This document shows, one piece after another, positions 38,019 through 53,000 of a stretch of DNA of 64,000 bases. The first letter of the stretch is position 1. Every line of letters begins with the position of its first letter. Under the pieces are notes generated by a model that ran no database searches, was not told the DNA's origin, and was given only the letters and a program-made list of their open reading frames with translations. Made by a program: the position numbers and the translations under genes. Origin of the DNA: Gavia stellata. Its lineage: Eukaryota > Chordata > Aves > Gaviiformes > Gaviidae. The stretch is from contig NC_082634.1 of NCBI RefSeq assembly GCF_030936135.1, positions 136,501 to 200,500 of the forward strand, written 5' to 3'.

Positions 38019-41000
38019 CTGAGGGGTAAAGAAGAGGGACAAAAATGAAGATTGGAGGGGGAGGGAGAGGTGGGCAGCGCGCCGGGGACCTCAGAAAGCC
38101 GTAAAACGAACAGCCCTTTCTTTAGGAACTGACCTTGCTCTCTGGCAAAATAATTACTTGCCGCACATGTGCCAAAAAGGAAACACCTTGAGTGACTGCA
38201 AGTCCCGCGCTTCGTTAGGCTGCTCCCCGTCCAGGCAGGTTTTTATAGCCCACCGGCCTCGCAGCTGCATTTGCGATCCCCCACCGGACCTGCTTATCCC
38301 CCATTTTTTCCACTGTGTGTTTGAAGATGCATTTGCAGGTCCCTCCTGCCTTGATTTATTTAATGCAAAGGCAGGGATCGCAAACCAGGGCGACTGGGGG
38401 AGCCTTTCGGGGCTCCGGGCTGCCCGCCTGTACAGCACACAAGAAAATCCCACACGAAGTTCGGCTCCTCGACCCGCTGTCCGTCTTCATCGCCACCCGG
38501 GTAGGCAATTTCCTCGGCTCTTTTCTTTCCAGCCTTTTCACGAGCGGCTTTCCCCGATACGCTGTGCCCCAGCATCTAGGGATTTAGGGCTGATCTCGCA
38601 AGTGTTTCGCAGCACTGCAATTACTCTTGCGCTGGTTTGGAGCCAGAGTTTGGCAACTGTCCCCCCAAGGGCTTCAACCGACACACCGCAGCCTCCCTGG
38701 GGCAGAAAACACCCACCTGGACACGCAGGGGAACGAGCAGGTATTTGGCATTACACTGAAATTAAACACTAGCAGCTGAAACAGACACCTACGGGTAAAA
38801 CACCGACCCCACGCTCCTCCGGGCTCATTAGCTGGCCGCGGATGAACCCAAAGCAACCCCTTCCAGTGTCTCCTCCCGGCTCCCCATCACCAGCTGCTCC
38901 GAAGTGACAGGGAACCGGTTGGATAGGGAGCGGCACGGAGGTCTGCCCGAGCCCAGTGGGCAGGCGGACGGGCGCCTGGCTGGGACCTCGAGCAAAACCT
39001 CCCTAATTAAAGGTGTTTTCTCAAGCACATGGGGTGTGTTGCCAAGACTGGGACAGCGGTATTCACGTGCATCCCTGCATCGTGGAACAACTTTGGTTAC
39101 GATTACAGTCTTCCAGATCGAGGTCCCGTTTTGGTGCCCAGTGACTGATCCTGCAAAGTTCTCCATCAAAGGAAAGCCAGCAGCATGCAGCACCTCTCCG
39201 AAAGGGATCGGAGCGGTCTGGAGTGCTTTTGGTGGGACACCAAAGCAGCAGCAAGTTTCCTCGTAGGGGCCACGTGACCCGTCTCGGCTCCGGGAAGCAC
39301 CGTCGCCTCCGTGAATCGCGGGACAACGTAGGCTTGGATTACTTACTAACGCCTGTCCTCACCACAAAGGCATTTCCAAGCCCAGCTGGGGCTGGACTCT
39401 GCTTCCTTCCACCGCAACTGCCGTGCTGCCAGGCTTTTGCCCGTCCTGGAGGTGAGATAACACTGCCGCCAGGGATTTGGCAGCTCACGTGACCCACCGA
39501 AACGGTCAGGAACATCCCTCTGCTCTCCGCAACGGCTCCGGTTGTCTTCCTGAAGCCGTGAAGGGGTGGCAGGAGGGCGGTCTTCTCCCCTCTGGGATAA
39601 TCCTGCTTCTTTCCGCTTGTCTTCTCTTCCTCCGCAGCGTAACTCGCACGGGGGTTATTTTTCTTCCAGGAGAAGGGATGTTTTGGGAGCCTCGGTCTTG
39701 CAGACATTTTGCTGCATCCATCCTCCCTTTGATGTAATGCCCCTAAATTTAAAAACTAAGCAAAAAACCTCCCACAATTAAAAGCTAGGAGATTTTTTTA
39801 TATTTTTTTTTTAAAAAACCACAAGGTGCGACGAGGAAAGCAGCTCAGCAGCAAATGCATGCCCGGGCGGTCCAGCGACACCCAGGAAAAGGTAATTTCA
39901 CTGGACGTTGGTGACTAATACCGTTCCTTAAGCCTTTTACCTAAAGTGTGTCACTTAAAACCACATTTAAGCGTGGTTTTAAGGCAGCGTTTTAAGTTAC
40001 AAGCTGAATAAACCAGCAAGAAAAACAGCCTGACCTGCAAAAAGCCAGGCATGCAGATGCTCAGCCCAAGCGAGAACAAGAGACTGTTTACTCAGGCGTT
40101 TAAATACAGGTCGAGGAGCCCAAAATACAAGTCAAGGCTGCTGAAGCTAAACTTAGCAGCGCAGCCAGCACATTTTCAACATGAAATTTAAACGCAGTTT
40201 TGGCCCGACAAGTTATACGGTTTCCCTTTGCAGGCTGCAAAGACAAAGCCACCCGACGCAGCCGGTTCTGTTCATTTATTTACAAGTTTTGTTCATTTAC
40301 GGTGTATTTGAGGCTATCCCGGAACGCATCCCAGTCTCCCAGGATGAAGAGCCGTGGCTGCGGAGGAAGCCTGGCCCCAGGGTGGACCCCGATGCCGATC
40401 TTCCTGGTGTAAACACCCGCAGCCAGGCACAATAGAGGCTTGTTTATACCGTCCAAACGCCCGCATCCTTCCAAGCTCAAAGGTACACCATCAATCCTGC
40501 CCAGCGGGAGCCCAGAGCGCTGGCAAGCCTCCCCTAAATCAACAATTTCAGGTTGTTTTCTTGAATTGTTTCAATAGTTTCTGCAGTGGAGCAGACGCTG
40601 GAAGTTGGCACGATGTCCGACAGGCACGTTCCTGCTCCTCCCGACCTGGGAGCGGCAGGGGAAAGGAAGAAATTTCTGGGTTGAAGTAGGGAAAAAAAAA
40701 TTAAATAAGGCTTTAGATAGATACCAGCACACCCGGGGCTAAAGCGAGCACATTCGAGAGCAAGCCCTCGCTCTCGTGCATTGTGATATCTCGACTGATA
40801 TCCCGACCGAGACAAGAGCCGGAGAGAAACAGCTTGGCGCTATCGGGCCCTATTAAACACCAGCGTGAGTCGAGGGGAAAGATTAGCGACGCAAAATGCT
40901 CCTAAAGCAGCTTAACGACCTTAAACTCTGATTTTTTCCCCCCTCTTAAATATATGCAGAGCATTCTCCGGGTCCAGCCCCGTACATGTGGCGTCCCGGT

Positions 41001-44000
41001 GGTCGGTGCAGCAGACGCAGATCGAGGTGCGAGCGAGGCAAGTGTCCCCTTGCCGAAAGGCCCTTGCCACAGCCTGGAAAGACCGGTAGCACCGGGTATT
41101 TCCACCTCGGTACTCCGGCTCCTGACAGCAATGCCGGCACCTGCCCACTGGCAGTGGCGCCGAGAGCTGCCAAGTCCGCCGGCGGCTGCCAAAACCAGCT
41201 GATCTCCGTAACTACCAGCTTGTTCTGGACTCGGCAGATGACAGAGCTCGGTTCGCAGTCACTGCCGGGGATCTGCTGGTGCTCAGCAAGCCGCGGTCTG
41301 GGAGGCACTGCAATTAATGGGAGTCAGATAATGCTTTTAAATAGGCTCCTGATCAAGCGCGAACCCCGGTGTCCCGTACACCGATGCTCCCCACCTTGGG
41401 TGCGACCCCCAGGGAGAGAAGAGGACAAAGCTGCCAATTAACCCACCTTTAACTTGCCTGAAACCACAAGCAGGTCGGCGCTTTCACTTGAGAAGCAGCT
41501 GGGCTTTAAAACATCAAAAAAAGCACCAGAAAATCCCCTTCCCAGGGACACAGAGCACTGGCGCCGGTAGAATGCCGCTGCAGGGACGAGCCCGCTGAGC
41601 CATGGCAGCGCAAGCCTCTTGCCATGTCCAGCTCCAGCCCTGCCGTCTCGCTGGCAAAAGCCCGTCAGCGGAGGAAAAACCAGTTTTTATTTGTTTATTA
41701 GTAAAAGCAGGCGGCTGGGAGGAAGCACACCCCTCCCACACGGGATCAGGGACGTGGAGGCAGCCGAGTAAAACAAACGCGAGGAAGCCTGGCATTTTAG
41801 GCCACTATTTAAGGTTTAACTCCCTCGTTTCTCCAGTTTCGGAAGGAGCGGTGCCATCCTGCCGTGCCCAAAGCCAAAAGGACCTCACTGGGAGGATTTC
41901 GGGGCAATGCTGCAGCCAGTGGGATGCAATTTGAGCGTGACCTTTAGTTAATGCCTAACCCCACCGGCTGGTTTCACAGCGGCCGGTGCCCAGGGCCGGG
42001 CTAGAAGCAAGCTGACAAAATTTGAAAGGGGATTTAAGTCGGTCGAGTCGAGAGGCTGAATCCTCAGGGAGCTGGGTGACACCCTCGGCACCAGGCACGC
42101 CGTCCCCATCCCGCAGAAGGTGACGATCCTGGGACACACGGGGACTCAGGGACAATGCTGAAATCCTGCAGCGGGCGCGAGGAGAGCGACAGAGCCGGGG
42201 CTGCCGCGGGGTGGATCCGTTTTTTCCCACTTTCACTGCCTTCGGGTGGCGATTGTGGCTGTTTCCTTCCATTTTAGTCTCCTGAATCTGCTTCCGACAG
42301 GCTGCCTGGTGTGAAACTCAACAGCTCCCGAGACAATCCCTTTCTCCACGCAGGAAATCCCAACGCTGGTGCTCCCACATCCCGCCACGTCCAAGGTGTC
42401 CACAAAGGCGCTCCCTCCTCTCCAGCTTTCCCAATCGTTGAGATTTTCTGAATAAATCCCTGCTCCATTAGGAAAGTTTTTCCCTGCCTGGATGCCTCCA
42501 CCTCCATCCTGGTCCCCCTTCAAAAATGAGGGGAATCCCGTATATTTGCGATCCCCCATTTTAACCTGCTTACCCCGGAGGTCGGTCACAGCGGCTCTCC
42601 AGCTGTTTGCAGCACAGCCGAGCTTCGGTTTGGGCTGGGTCGAATCCTGAACTGCACCACGCACGGGCAAACACATTAATTAGGGGTAAACGAAGGCGTG
42701 AGCACGCAGCCAGTAGGTTTATGGGATTCCCGAGCCAGGAAAACCTTACCTTGCAGACCCTGATGGCTAAAAAGTCACCCCAGGGCGGGTGCTTTTGTTT
42801 CGTTCATCCTTTTACTGCCGCAGCAAACATCATTCCGGCTTCCTGTAGCTTCTAGCCCAGGCAGACTGCCGCCGTTTTGGGGAGGAACAGGCGTTTCATG
42901 CCATCCCTGTGGCAGGACGAAAGGAAAACCAAGGCTGACTCCTCCTTTCACCTGCACCGGTCGCTCCCAAATGCCACCTTCCTTCGCACGGAATCCTTCC
43001 TTGCACGCAAGAGCCTTTGCGGAGAATCGCCGCATGGACAGAAGTGCCGTTTCTGAATGGCAAAGGGACTCCAGGTTTTGGGAGATAATCGCTAAACTTT
43101 CAGCGGGATGTTTAAAAAACGCTCACTTTGTGTTTATAACTTCAGGGAAGTCTAAGGAAAATATACTTGGAGGATATACACTGACCCACACACCAGAGGT
43201 TGGAGCATCCGAGCGCCTTGGACACTGCTAGTTAGGCTAATCAGCCTCCAAATCCACCTTGGCTTCACAAAAAAAATATCCTTTTGGGGCTGTCAGGGGG
43301 AAAACAGGCAGCACAAAGGGGCAGAGCTGAGCCTGGAGGAGCTCTCGATGGCGGGACGGGGAGGAGGAAGGGGTTAAGAGCGGGTTAACATCTCCCCCAT
43401 GTTCGTTCCCCCTCTTGTTCCCCCTCTCGGCTAGATACTCGCCTCCACCAGAGCTATGCACATTCCTCAGCCCAGTCCTAGCCCAGGTCAGATTCCCTTT
43501 ATCTCGCTTTGTTTAATTAGTCAGCCATTAACTAACGCTTCCAGCAGCCCAGAGTAAACAAAACAGGGCAGAATATTCTCCATTGCTGACAAACACCCCG
43601 AAACCTACGTTATCGCTGGCAGGGAGTTTGCTAGCAGCTTTCAAATGAAAAATAAAGGGGGAATAAAAAAGACGACAAAGGTGCACGCAGGCAATTTGTT
43701 CCTTTGCATAAATCTGAAGCTGATAGATTCGAATGTTTGTTGGCAGGAGAGTGTCCTGCCATTAGTGCGGACAAATGGCAAACAGCTTTAACAGATCCCC
43801 GGCAGGATCCAGAAGCAGCGTCCCGTTTGTCCCTGTGCCTGAAATCTCTGGTGCAGCTGTATGTGGTTCACACGCTCGCCTCCTCTTTAAACACATCGGG
43901 CCCAGCAAAATAAACATCTGCTCCAGACGCGCTTCTCTCTGGAGTGGCAGAAAGGGGCTGTTTGTCCTGCAGCTGCACCACGTTCGCATCCCGGAACCGC

Positions 44001-47000
44001 TCTCCCTGTCCCAGGGTCTGCAAAGAGACCTTCTGCCCGACGCGGGCAAAGGCTGGATTTCCAGACACAATTTTAGTCGCGGAGCTCAGAAGTTGGTCGA
44101 ATGGCACGGTGCTTGACAAAAGAAAAAGCAAGCTAGAAATCAGCGCGGCTCTGGAGTCCCGGCTGCCCCCGGCACCGGCTCAGCTCACCCGGAGCCTCCT
44201 CCGAGGGCGGAGGAGCCCACAGGACCCCCGAGAGCAACAGGAACACCCCGGGTGCCAGCGCCATCGCCCACCACACCGATTCACAACCGCCTCCGTCATT
44301 CAGATCTCCCCAGGCCAGGCCAGGCTTGGACGCGAGGGTTTTTAGGGGGTCTTACAATCCCCCCCAACCCTCATGCCCACCGTGACAGCAGGCAGCTGAC
44401 TTCCAGTGACATTATCTACCACCGCCCACTTCCAGGCAAGAACAACCTTTTGCTTGCCACCAGCTGGGAAGCGTTAGCCGGCGACCAGCCCTGCCACACC
44501 ACGAACCCGCACGCCAGCTGCGGCTGAGCAGGACGCCGGTGCCAAAGGGATATGCAGTTTTTAAAGTCCAAATCCTGCATGTGGCACAGATGTGGGGTTC
44601 AGCTTTCCCCTGGTCGCTGGGTTTCTATTTTTCCCCTTTTCCTTCTCAGGCAAATGGGCTTCACCCCCTCCGCGCAGGGAAAATGAGAGTCCCTCCCGTC
44701 CTCCTTGCCAGAAATAACTCCATTCCCCCCTGAAACACCAGCCTCACCTCGCAGCGCCGCTAATGAACAACAGACCTGCTTCAGCCGGCAAGTTGGAGAG
44801 ATCCCCTGTTGCTCCGCGCATTTCCGACAGTCACTCAACCCCACTCGGGCTCAGAAGGGGAATAAACCTCCTCTGAGAGTCCCCCCTCAGTGCTCCCCCC
44901 CCCCTCCCAAAACACCCTGGTTAAAACTCATTAAAAAACCAATCACAAATATCAGCCAGACTCTGCATTACTCACCTTCACCATCCTCCTGCTTCCTGGA
45001 AGCCAGAGTGGGAGGAGGGAGAGAAGACCGCCCCAAGCCCTCACCCGGAGAGCGGCATGGGGACCGAGGAGTCCCCCCAAAACCGTGCACGGGTGGCCTC
45101 TTGGGGGGGAAAGGGGGCTGGGGGGCTCACAACTCGTGCTGGAGGCCGGCAGCTCCAGTCCAACGCTCCCGGGCAACGGCAGCGCTCCCGACTCCTGACG
45201 CTGCAAACTCCAAAGCGCCTCCCCCAGCACCGGCGAGCGATGGGCGGACGAACGTGGGATAGGGGCCACGGTGTCCCCACGGGGCCGGGATGTGGGGAGA
45301 CCTACGGATGGGGGCGATCCGCCATCAGCTCCCCAAGCTGGCGGGGGTCAGTACTCCCGGACCCCCACCTGGTTCCTGGACCCCAACAGCTGCTCTTGGC
45401 CCCGTGGGGGATGCGATCGCTCCCTACAGGGGACCTGGCCAAAGCGGTGGTCCTGGCACACGGCTCTCCCCACCGGCATTTTCTTCCCCTCCCCACCGCG
45501 GCACTGACTTTCTCAGCTTCACATACTTCCCAGCCTGCTCTTACTGCCCTCCAGAACCGGTTTCGCAGGCAGATGCTCCTGCTGCTGGGCTCCTGCGGGC
45601 TCCGGGCTCACACCGGGCTCCGGGCTCGCGCCAGGACAGCCAGACTTTACTCTCCTTCATCCTCCGGTGGTCTGATGCCGGGGACAGATCGGCACAGTGG
45701 AGAGCAGCGCAGTTAACCCCGGCGTACCCCAAAGGGGATCTGGGGAGGCGAAGCTGCTCGTCCACTGAAGCCCATCCTGCTCACCTCCCGTAGCGGTGAG
45801 TCCCGCTCCGAAGTCAGAGACCGAAATAACAGCTTCCCACCATCTCCGCACGCCCGACACAGTGACTAATGCCGGCACTACAGCCCTGCGATTTAACAAG
45901 CATTATTACCATTTTCCGGGACTGGGAGCGTCACCGCCGTTGAACTCTCGCCCACACCGTGAGGCCGGTAATCCGTCGGGAGAGCGTGGAGGGGGGAATA
46001 GCCAGGAGAGGAGATGGCAGCACAGCCGCCGTGAGGCTCGGAGGGGTTAAAGACGAAGCTTGGGAGAAGCGGAGCAGGAATAGAGGAGATTTGAGCCGGG
46101 AACCAATGAGGCAGCAACATTTGAAACAAAGCAGCCAGTCAAGTGCCCCTCCGGGTGGCTGGGGATCAAGAGACCGGGAAGGAAGGAGAGGGAAAGGGCA
46201 GGCAAGAGCCGGCAGAAAACCCGTTGGCTATCCTGGCAGGAAGAACCGGCCCTCCCAGCCCGGCTCACCCGGGTATTTCCCCGGTCAGGGCAGCAGCCCT
46301 TTGCCACTCCGCGCTTCCAACGTGCCTCCCTCGCCCTGCACATCCCCTCGGCGCTTTCATCCAGCTTTCTCAAGAGCCCCTAAAAGCGCGTCCCTGCCCC
46401 GGGGTGCGCGTAGGGAGCACGCCGCCGGTGAAGCGTGCTTGTCGGCACACACTGGCGTTGCAGTAACCAAACCCCTCACGGCAAGGACCACCAACCTGCC
46501 ACCCCGGCTCCTGTGGGTTTGGCTGGTTTTAAGACCCCTTATTAAGATACGTGACCCCCGAATCCTGGCCAGGGGATGCTGGGTGCAATCCGGACCCTCT
46601 GCAGGAGGATGAGCGGAGGAGCTCCTCACCTGGGCGTGGGAGCCTCACCTAAGGGTGAGGATCACAACTCTGCTGCCTCAAGCCTCTGCCTTGTCCTCCG
46701 TCTTCCGGCTGAACGAGAGCGATGCTGTTTCCTAAACGAAAGCAGCACTAACTGGTGGGTCCCATGAGGTGGTGCGCGCTCTCCACCTTGCTCACTGCGA
46801 GGAGGAATGGTGTGAGTCCTCTCCAGCACAGAAAAGCAGGACTTTGATGTCAGCATGCGTATTTCGCTCCTCTCTTTTCTTCCCTTCAGTGTTTGCTCAA
46901 AGGAAACACCCTTGAATTGGCCCGGCGAACCTCGCAGATGAACTTGGGAGGTTTGCCCGGCGTCGCAAGTCGACGGCAGCCCACCATGCCGAGCACCTGA

Positions 47001-50000
47001 GCAGTTGCAAGCCTCTGCCGTGCATGGTCCACCCCATCGGCGTTTGCCAGGAAGGTGCCAGATCAAAAACCGGGCAGCGAGGGCGAGGCAGAGGAGAGCG
47101 GCAGGCACCTGCGGGTGCTAAGAGTCGAGCCACCACGGCTGCGCCTCTGCCAACTCCATCTGACGGAGCCCAACGATGTCTCGCAGCTGAGAAGGTCTTA
47201 TTTTAATTCAAATGCCTTTTACAACTAGGGAGGGGGGGTAAAAAAACCCCACAGTCGGGAATGTTAATCATCTATCATGGTTTACAACGAGATTGCTCAC
47301 TTCCCATTTGCGCTAATTTTCCTTGTATTTATTCTCTTTCAGAATATTCATGGATCAAAATATCTTTTGCACCACCATCAGACTGCTAATTGGCGCTTGG
47401 AAGCTTTCCTAGAATCACATCAGAAGGATGCGGCGTCCGGGGAAAAAATAAAAAAAAGACCATCAGATGAAAACTAGCCTCTCCCACCACTTGTTCTTTC
47501 TTTTTTTTCCTCTCCAATTTCACAAGCTACAACCTCACGCCGCTCCGCTGGAGAAGATACCGGAGTGCCGCGGGTGTTCGGAGGAGGTGGTGAAGGAGTG
47601 TCTTTCGGTGCGGCCCAAGCAGGGCGCTCCCGGCATCACCAGGACGGAGGACCCCGATGCTGCCGCATTGCTTGTGGGGGGGTCTTCGACAGCAGCTCCA
47701 TGGGCAGATGCCGGCACTGTGTGGATTTGCAAGCCTGGATCTGTCGGTGCCGGACGCCGGAGCCTTTCAGGATGCGAGAGCTGCGTGCGTGCTCGGAGGG
47801 AGAAGGTGGTTTGCTTAGAACCTTAACAGAGAGTCACGGCTGCAGGGATTTACGATGTTACCCAGCTTGGTGAAAAGCACCAAAATCACCTCAAGCTCCC
47901 CAGGAGCTCGAGATTATATTTTAGCATTCACAGGTTCCTCATTTTATCTGTTTGGGAAGGAGAAAAACAGCAGCGGAGAACTGGGAAGAACTCGAGCCAC
48001 GACATCTCTGTTAACGCAAGAGGCAAAACCCATTTGTCCTTCTGGAAAGTTATTTCTCTTGTGTCAGTACTAACAAGCAGAGGCTTAAAAACCTCCGATT
48101 CCACGTCTTCAAAAGCTGCTGTGACTACAAAAATTCACCAGCTGCTCTCTTCAGCTGCCAAGAGCACAAAGAGCCCCCAGCATCAATTTTACCGCCTTGT
48201 GAAACATGCTAATTAATTCATGGAAAGATAAAAGCACATCAAAGAAATAGTTCTAGCCCCTAAATCTTTCAGAATTCTAACAAAATTAGCGAAAGCGCAC
48301 GTCTTCCTGATCCCCGCCGTGCAGACGATCCTGATGCTCCCTGAACCTGCGGCACACTTGCCTCCTCAGTACCACCTAGTCAGTCCCTTGCCACCATGTA
48401 AGCACATCCCGGTAGCGCCTCAGAACAAAAGCTTATCTCCAAAATTAACTCCACTTGCAATTTGACCCGACCGGAAGACGAAGCAGGCTTCGCTCGCACA
48501 GCGAAGTTTCAAAATGTCACTGGAAAAAAGTGATGTATCGGCTATTACAGAGACTTCATTCTCCCCACGGCCTGTGCAGCACAGACCCAGCCCTGCTATC
48601 GCCTTTTATTTGGCAATAAACTTCTCACGCAGCTTCAAGCTGATATTGCTCCAGCCTTTGTTCTTATGTTTTGCTTTAAACCCCCGATTGACAGCTCGAT
48701 ATTTGCGCAACGAGGACTGCGCCAAGAGGATTTCATACCTACTGATAAATCACCTTGTACCAGAAGTGCCACCGGCAGCTCAGCTGGAAACCTGGGATTT
48801 CCTCGACGGTATCACATTCTCCGAGGATGGAAGATCTCGAAGGACAAACCTGAAGCGGCAGAGACAGGCCTCCTCTTCCAGCCGAGGACGTCGACGTCTG
48901 CTTTGCCGAGACGGTGGAAGCGTAATGCTTCGCTCGGGTTCGTTTAACCTGCCGGCGAGGGCGGGTTGAACTGGCCTGGCTGGCTTTGCACAAGCAAGGA
49001 AGGAACCGTCCCGCGCTGGGAGCGGCAACCTTCAAAGAGGAGGAGACGTGTCAGCCTTCCAGCCCTGCGCTGGGCCGCTTGAGGAAGAGGAGCGTCCGAA
49101 AACAGAGACCTGGTCAAGGCCGCCGGAGCGCGCAGGCGGTGGGAGAGCACGGCGGGGCGACAGCACACTACCTGGGATGGATTAAACGACAGATTACCGC
49201 TTAAACGAACCCGATATCTGCAGGCAGACGATGGGGTGGAAGAGGAATCCTGGAATTCAAAGCATCTGAAGTACTTCGTAACCCCTGCAAGGATCCTCCT
49301 GGTTTCACGCACCTCCCCAAACGCAGCCTCAAAACCTCAATCAAAGGGGATTAATTTTCTTTAATCCTGTTGTCCCAAAGCAAAACTTCCGGCCTGCAGG
49401 ACGTGGCGGCACAGGGAACCGGCACATCAAAGCTCTGCTCAACCGCTGGCACTCGGCGCACGTCCCTGCAGCCCCAGAGGGGCTTGAGCTCGACCCATGT
49501 GGCACAGAGCAGCCTCGGATGTTTTGCCCTGCGGCCACAGTGAGACGTTTGCTGCCAAAAAGGAGCCTGGTTGGGAGGCCACGTCTCCTCCGTCCTGCTG
49601 GGGGGAACCGAGCCGCGGTGCGGGGACACCCCAGCACCGTCCCACCGCCCTGGCACGATGTGTGGCAAGACGGCTCCAACCATATGGGGAAGCATGGGCG
49701 AAAAAGCAAGCCCGATGTGTTAAGAGGTCCAGGCACTGGACCACCGAGTCGGTGGCACCGAGTGGGGCCACGGCTACGTGACCCCCACCATGGAGTTCAG
49801 CGGCATCCCATGATGAGACATCGCTGCTCCCGCCCCGAGCGCGGGGAAAATGCTTGCGCAGAAGTTTCAGGTGCAGGAGCCTGCGGACCTCGACAAGCCG
49901 GGGCTTGCGGGGAGGGAAGGCAAGTGCCTGCCGAGCTCCCTCCGAAGCCACCCGCAGACCAGGCGGAGAGAGGTTAAACCTTAATCCCATCTCCCGCCAC

Positions 50001-53000
50001 AAACGGGAAAGGAAACAATTGCAGGAGGTCGTTTTGTTGGGGTTGCTTTTAAGGAATAAATCAGTTTGGATTCAGCAGAGCTTGCGACAGGGAGCGACCA
50101 TTTGACTCTGCGACGTGGCTGGCAACGCCGCTGGCTGAAACTGGGGATGGCTGCAGCACTCATCTGTATGGGCACAGCTCTTTGTACAGACACCCCGCGA
50201 CCCGAAATTGGGGAACTACCTGCTAGAAAACAGAGGGGAGCTTTCGACAGGTTATTTCACATCTGGGTAAATCTCCCGATTTATTTATACGGGTACAATC
50301 GCCTTAATACCGCAGGATTTTGCTGCGAACAGCTGTAAGAGAGTAATTGTTTTGGCAAAGCCCAGCCATCAGTAGAGGGAGGGTTAAGCCAGAAAATCAA
50401 AATATTGTTTCAGAGCTGCGCAAACACGAAGCCTCGCTGTTTCCATCTGCATTTGATGCTCCACAGAGCAGTGGGAAAGCAATGCCGGGTCCGAAACAGT
50501 AACCAGCACGCTCAAGAACCAGCCTAGCAAGGCATTTTCTTAGTGGCGGAAAGCTGAGGCTTCGAGTGAGAAACTAATTTTAATTTTTGCCTTTTTCCAT
50601 CCAGCCCCACCACGGCTCAACTCCTTTTCCTGCTTTAAGGCCAAAAGGCAGGTTTCTGGGAGTCTGTTCCCAGCTCTTCTCCTGACTCGATCTGCTACAA
50701 GGAGCGAGTCACCTCCGGGCACTTTGGTTTCCCCTTCAATAGAGCAGGATAATATCGGCTTCTCCGAGCGGAAGATGATTACGAAGAGCTCCGAGGTGTT
50801 CAGAGAAGAGGTGCTAGAGAACAGCAGACGCTGCTGATGGCAAGCTTCGGAAAAGGATTCACATCCTTCATGCAACCAGCTCAAAAAAAACCAGCGTGAG
50901 AGGAAGAAACAACAATAAAGGTGATGGGATTTTTCCAAAAGTACTGGAATATCTTGTACAAAAAAGAAATGGGGTACACCTGCTTTTTGGTGCACCCACC
51001 GAGAGCTCTGGCCAAAAAAATCAAATCCACCGGCTTTGATTCAGCTAACGCTGAGTTTTACCTTATTCTCTAAAGCTTCCCGGGACCGGTGCCATCCCCC
51101 CCGCCAGACAAAGCCACCCAGCACCCAGAACCTCTCCCTTAAAACACCCTGGCACAACATTGCACCAGAAACCGGCCGGCCCTCCCATTCCCCGCAGGCA
51201 CAATTTGTGCCTCGAAGCATGAGCTCCAATTACCCTTATCTCGGTTTCCAGAGGTAGAGGCAGAAGCACCGCAGAGCGAATTTCTCCCTTTAAAGCAGAA
51301 TTAGCTGCACGCATGGACACACGGGAGATGAAATCCCAGGGCGCTTTGGTAAAATCACTTTCCAAAATCAGCTCCGGGCCCGAATCGATCCTCTGGCTCT
51401 TCTCCACTTTGCCAGGCGACCCTTCCAGTGCAGGATATCACACAAAACTCACTCCGCTTGCTAACCTCCGCCTTCACCCCATTACATTCAAACAAGGTTT
51501 CTCCCCGAGCTGGCGGAGGCTTGGAAAGTTTCTGTTCATTTAATCCCTGAGTGGAAGCACTCCAGTGCCTGACTGCTGTGGGGAGGGCAAGAGGACTGCA
51601 CCCCAGGGCACCAGAAAATAATTAGCACAGAAATTAAATAGGGAGCCAGCCAGGAGGGATGCAGGGAGCTCGTTTCTGAGCCGAGATGATGTGCTGAACC
51701 CCTGGGAGGCAGCGGAGGCGTGCGGCCCCTGGGAGCTACCCCAGCAGCCTTCACACGCTCGGGTTTTAATCCGGACCTAATGTCCCTACGTGGACCCAGA
51801 GCATCTCCAGCCGGATGTGCCGGAGGGGTGGGAGGACTGGAAATGCTTGAGCCTGGGCTCCTCCAGGAGCCGTGAGCTGCTGTTCTGACCCAAAATCCTT
51901 CCTCAGAACCATGCAGACCTACACCAGCTAGGAGCACATACAAGGGCCTCAAGCCAAGATCTAAATCCGCGCTTGGGGACGTACGTCGGTTTTAATTAGC
52001 AAAGAGCCCCAGCAGCTCAGGCCCGAGGACCAGCTCCGCGCACGGCTGCTTTCCCAGCAAAACAGCATCGGGCGAAAGCGCCACTTTTCGAACAACAGCG
52101 ACAATCCTCGAGCAAAATCCAGACTAAAAGATCCAAAAGTAAGGAACCCCCACCTGCTACGTACCTGGCAATGCAGAAAGCAGGTGCTTTTAATTAAAAG
52201 GATGTCAAGCAATGCAAATCGCATGCTGTTTGTGGGATATCTGTTCTGGGAGCAGAAACAGTTTAACAACCGGTGTGGAAAACCTCGGCAAGATGGACTG
52301 TTCTGGGACAGGGGATCAGGAATAACTGCCGAACAGCCAAGGAGTTATTGCACCTGTGACTCAGCCGCTGGCGGCGGCATTAACGAAACCCTCGAGTGTG
52401 ATTTCAAGAGGAAGTTTCAAACTGAAAAAAAGAAGGAAAGAGTCTCCCAGTTCATATCTGGCATCTTCTCCTCCCACCTATCCTGGCCAGGACAAACAGG
52501 TTCCTCCGTGCGCAGAAGATCCCTTTGGTCAAGGGTGGAGGAGAGGAACTCGATCTGTAGCTCGAGGAGGAGAGGAGCTCGATCTTTATTCCGACAGCCA
52601 CCGGTGAAGTAAACAAAACTGTCCAAGGTTGCCCCATTTATTTAATTCAGATGGTCCGGCTCTTCAGCAATGGATAAAAAGAAAAAAGAAACGAGAAAAG
52701 TGAATACAGGCTCGACCTTGGGCTTGTGACAAAACCCGATTAGCCTTCGGCAGGCTCGGAGCCACTGCACTCCGGATTTACCTTTCAGGGCTCCTTCATG
52801 GAGGATGGGAGCCCTCGGTCGGCTGTGTACCCCACAGCAATGCCAGCACCCCAAAACGCGGGGTGGGGTCCCCCGTGCGCCTGACTGCTGTCGAGGGGAC
52901 CGTGCACGTTTGAGGCTGCTGGAGGAGAGGCTGTGCGAGAGGGAGATTGCTGAGACCGTGTTGTTTTCATAGTATTATTATTTATTGGAACCAGATAACC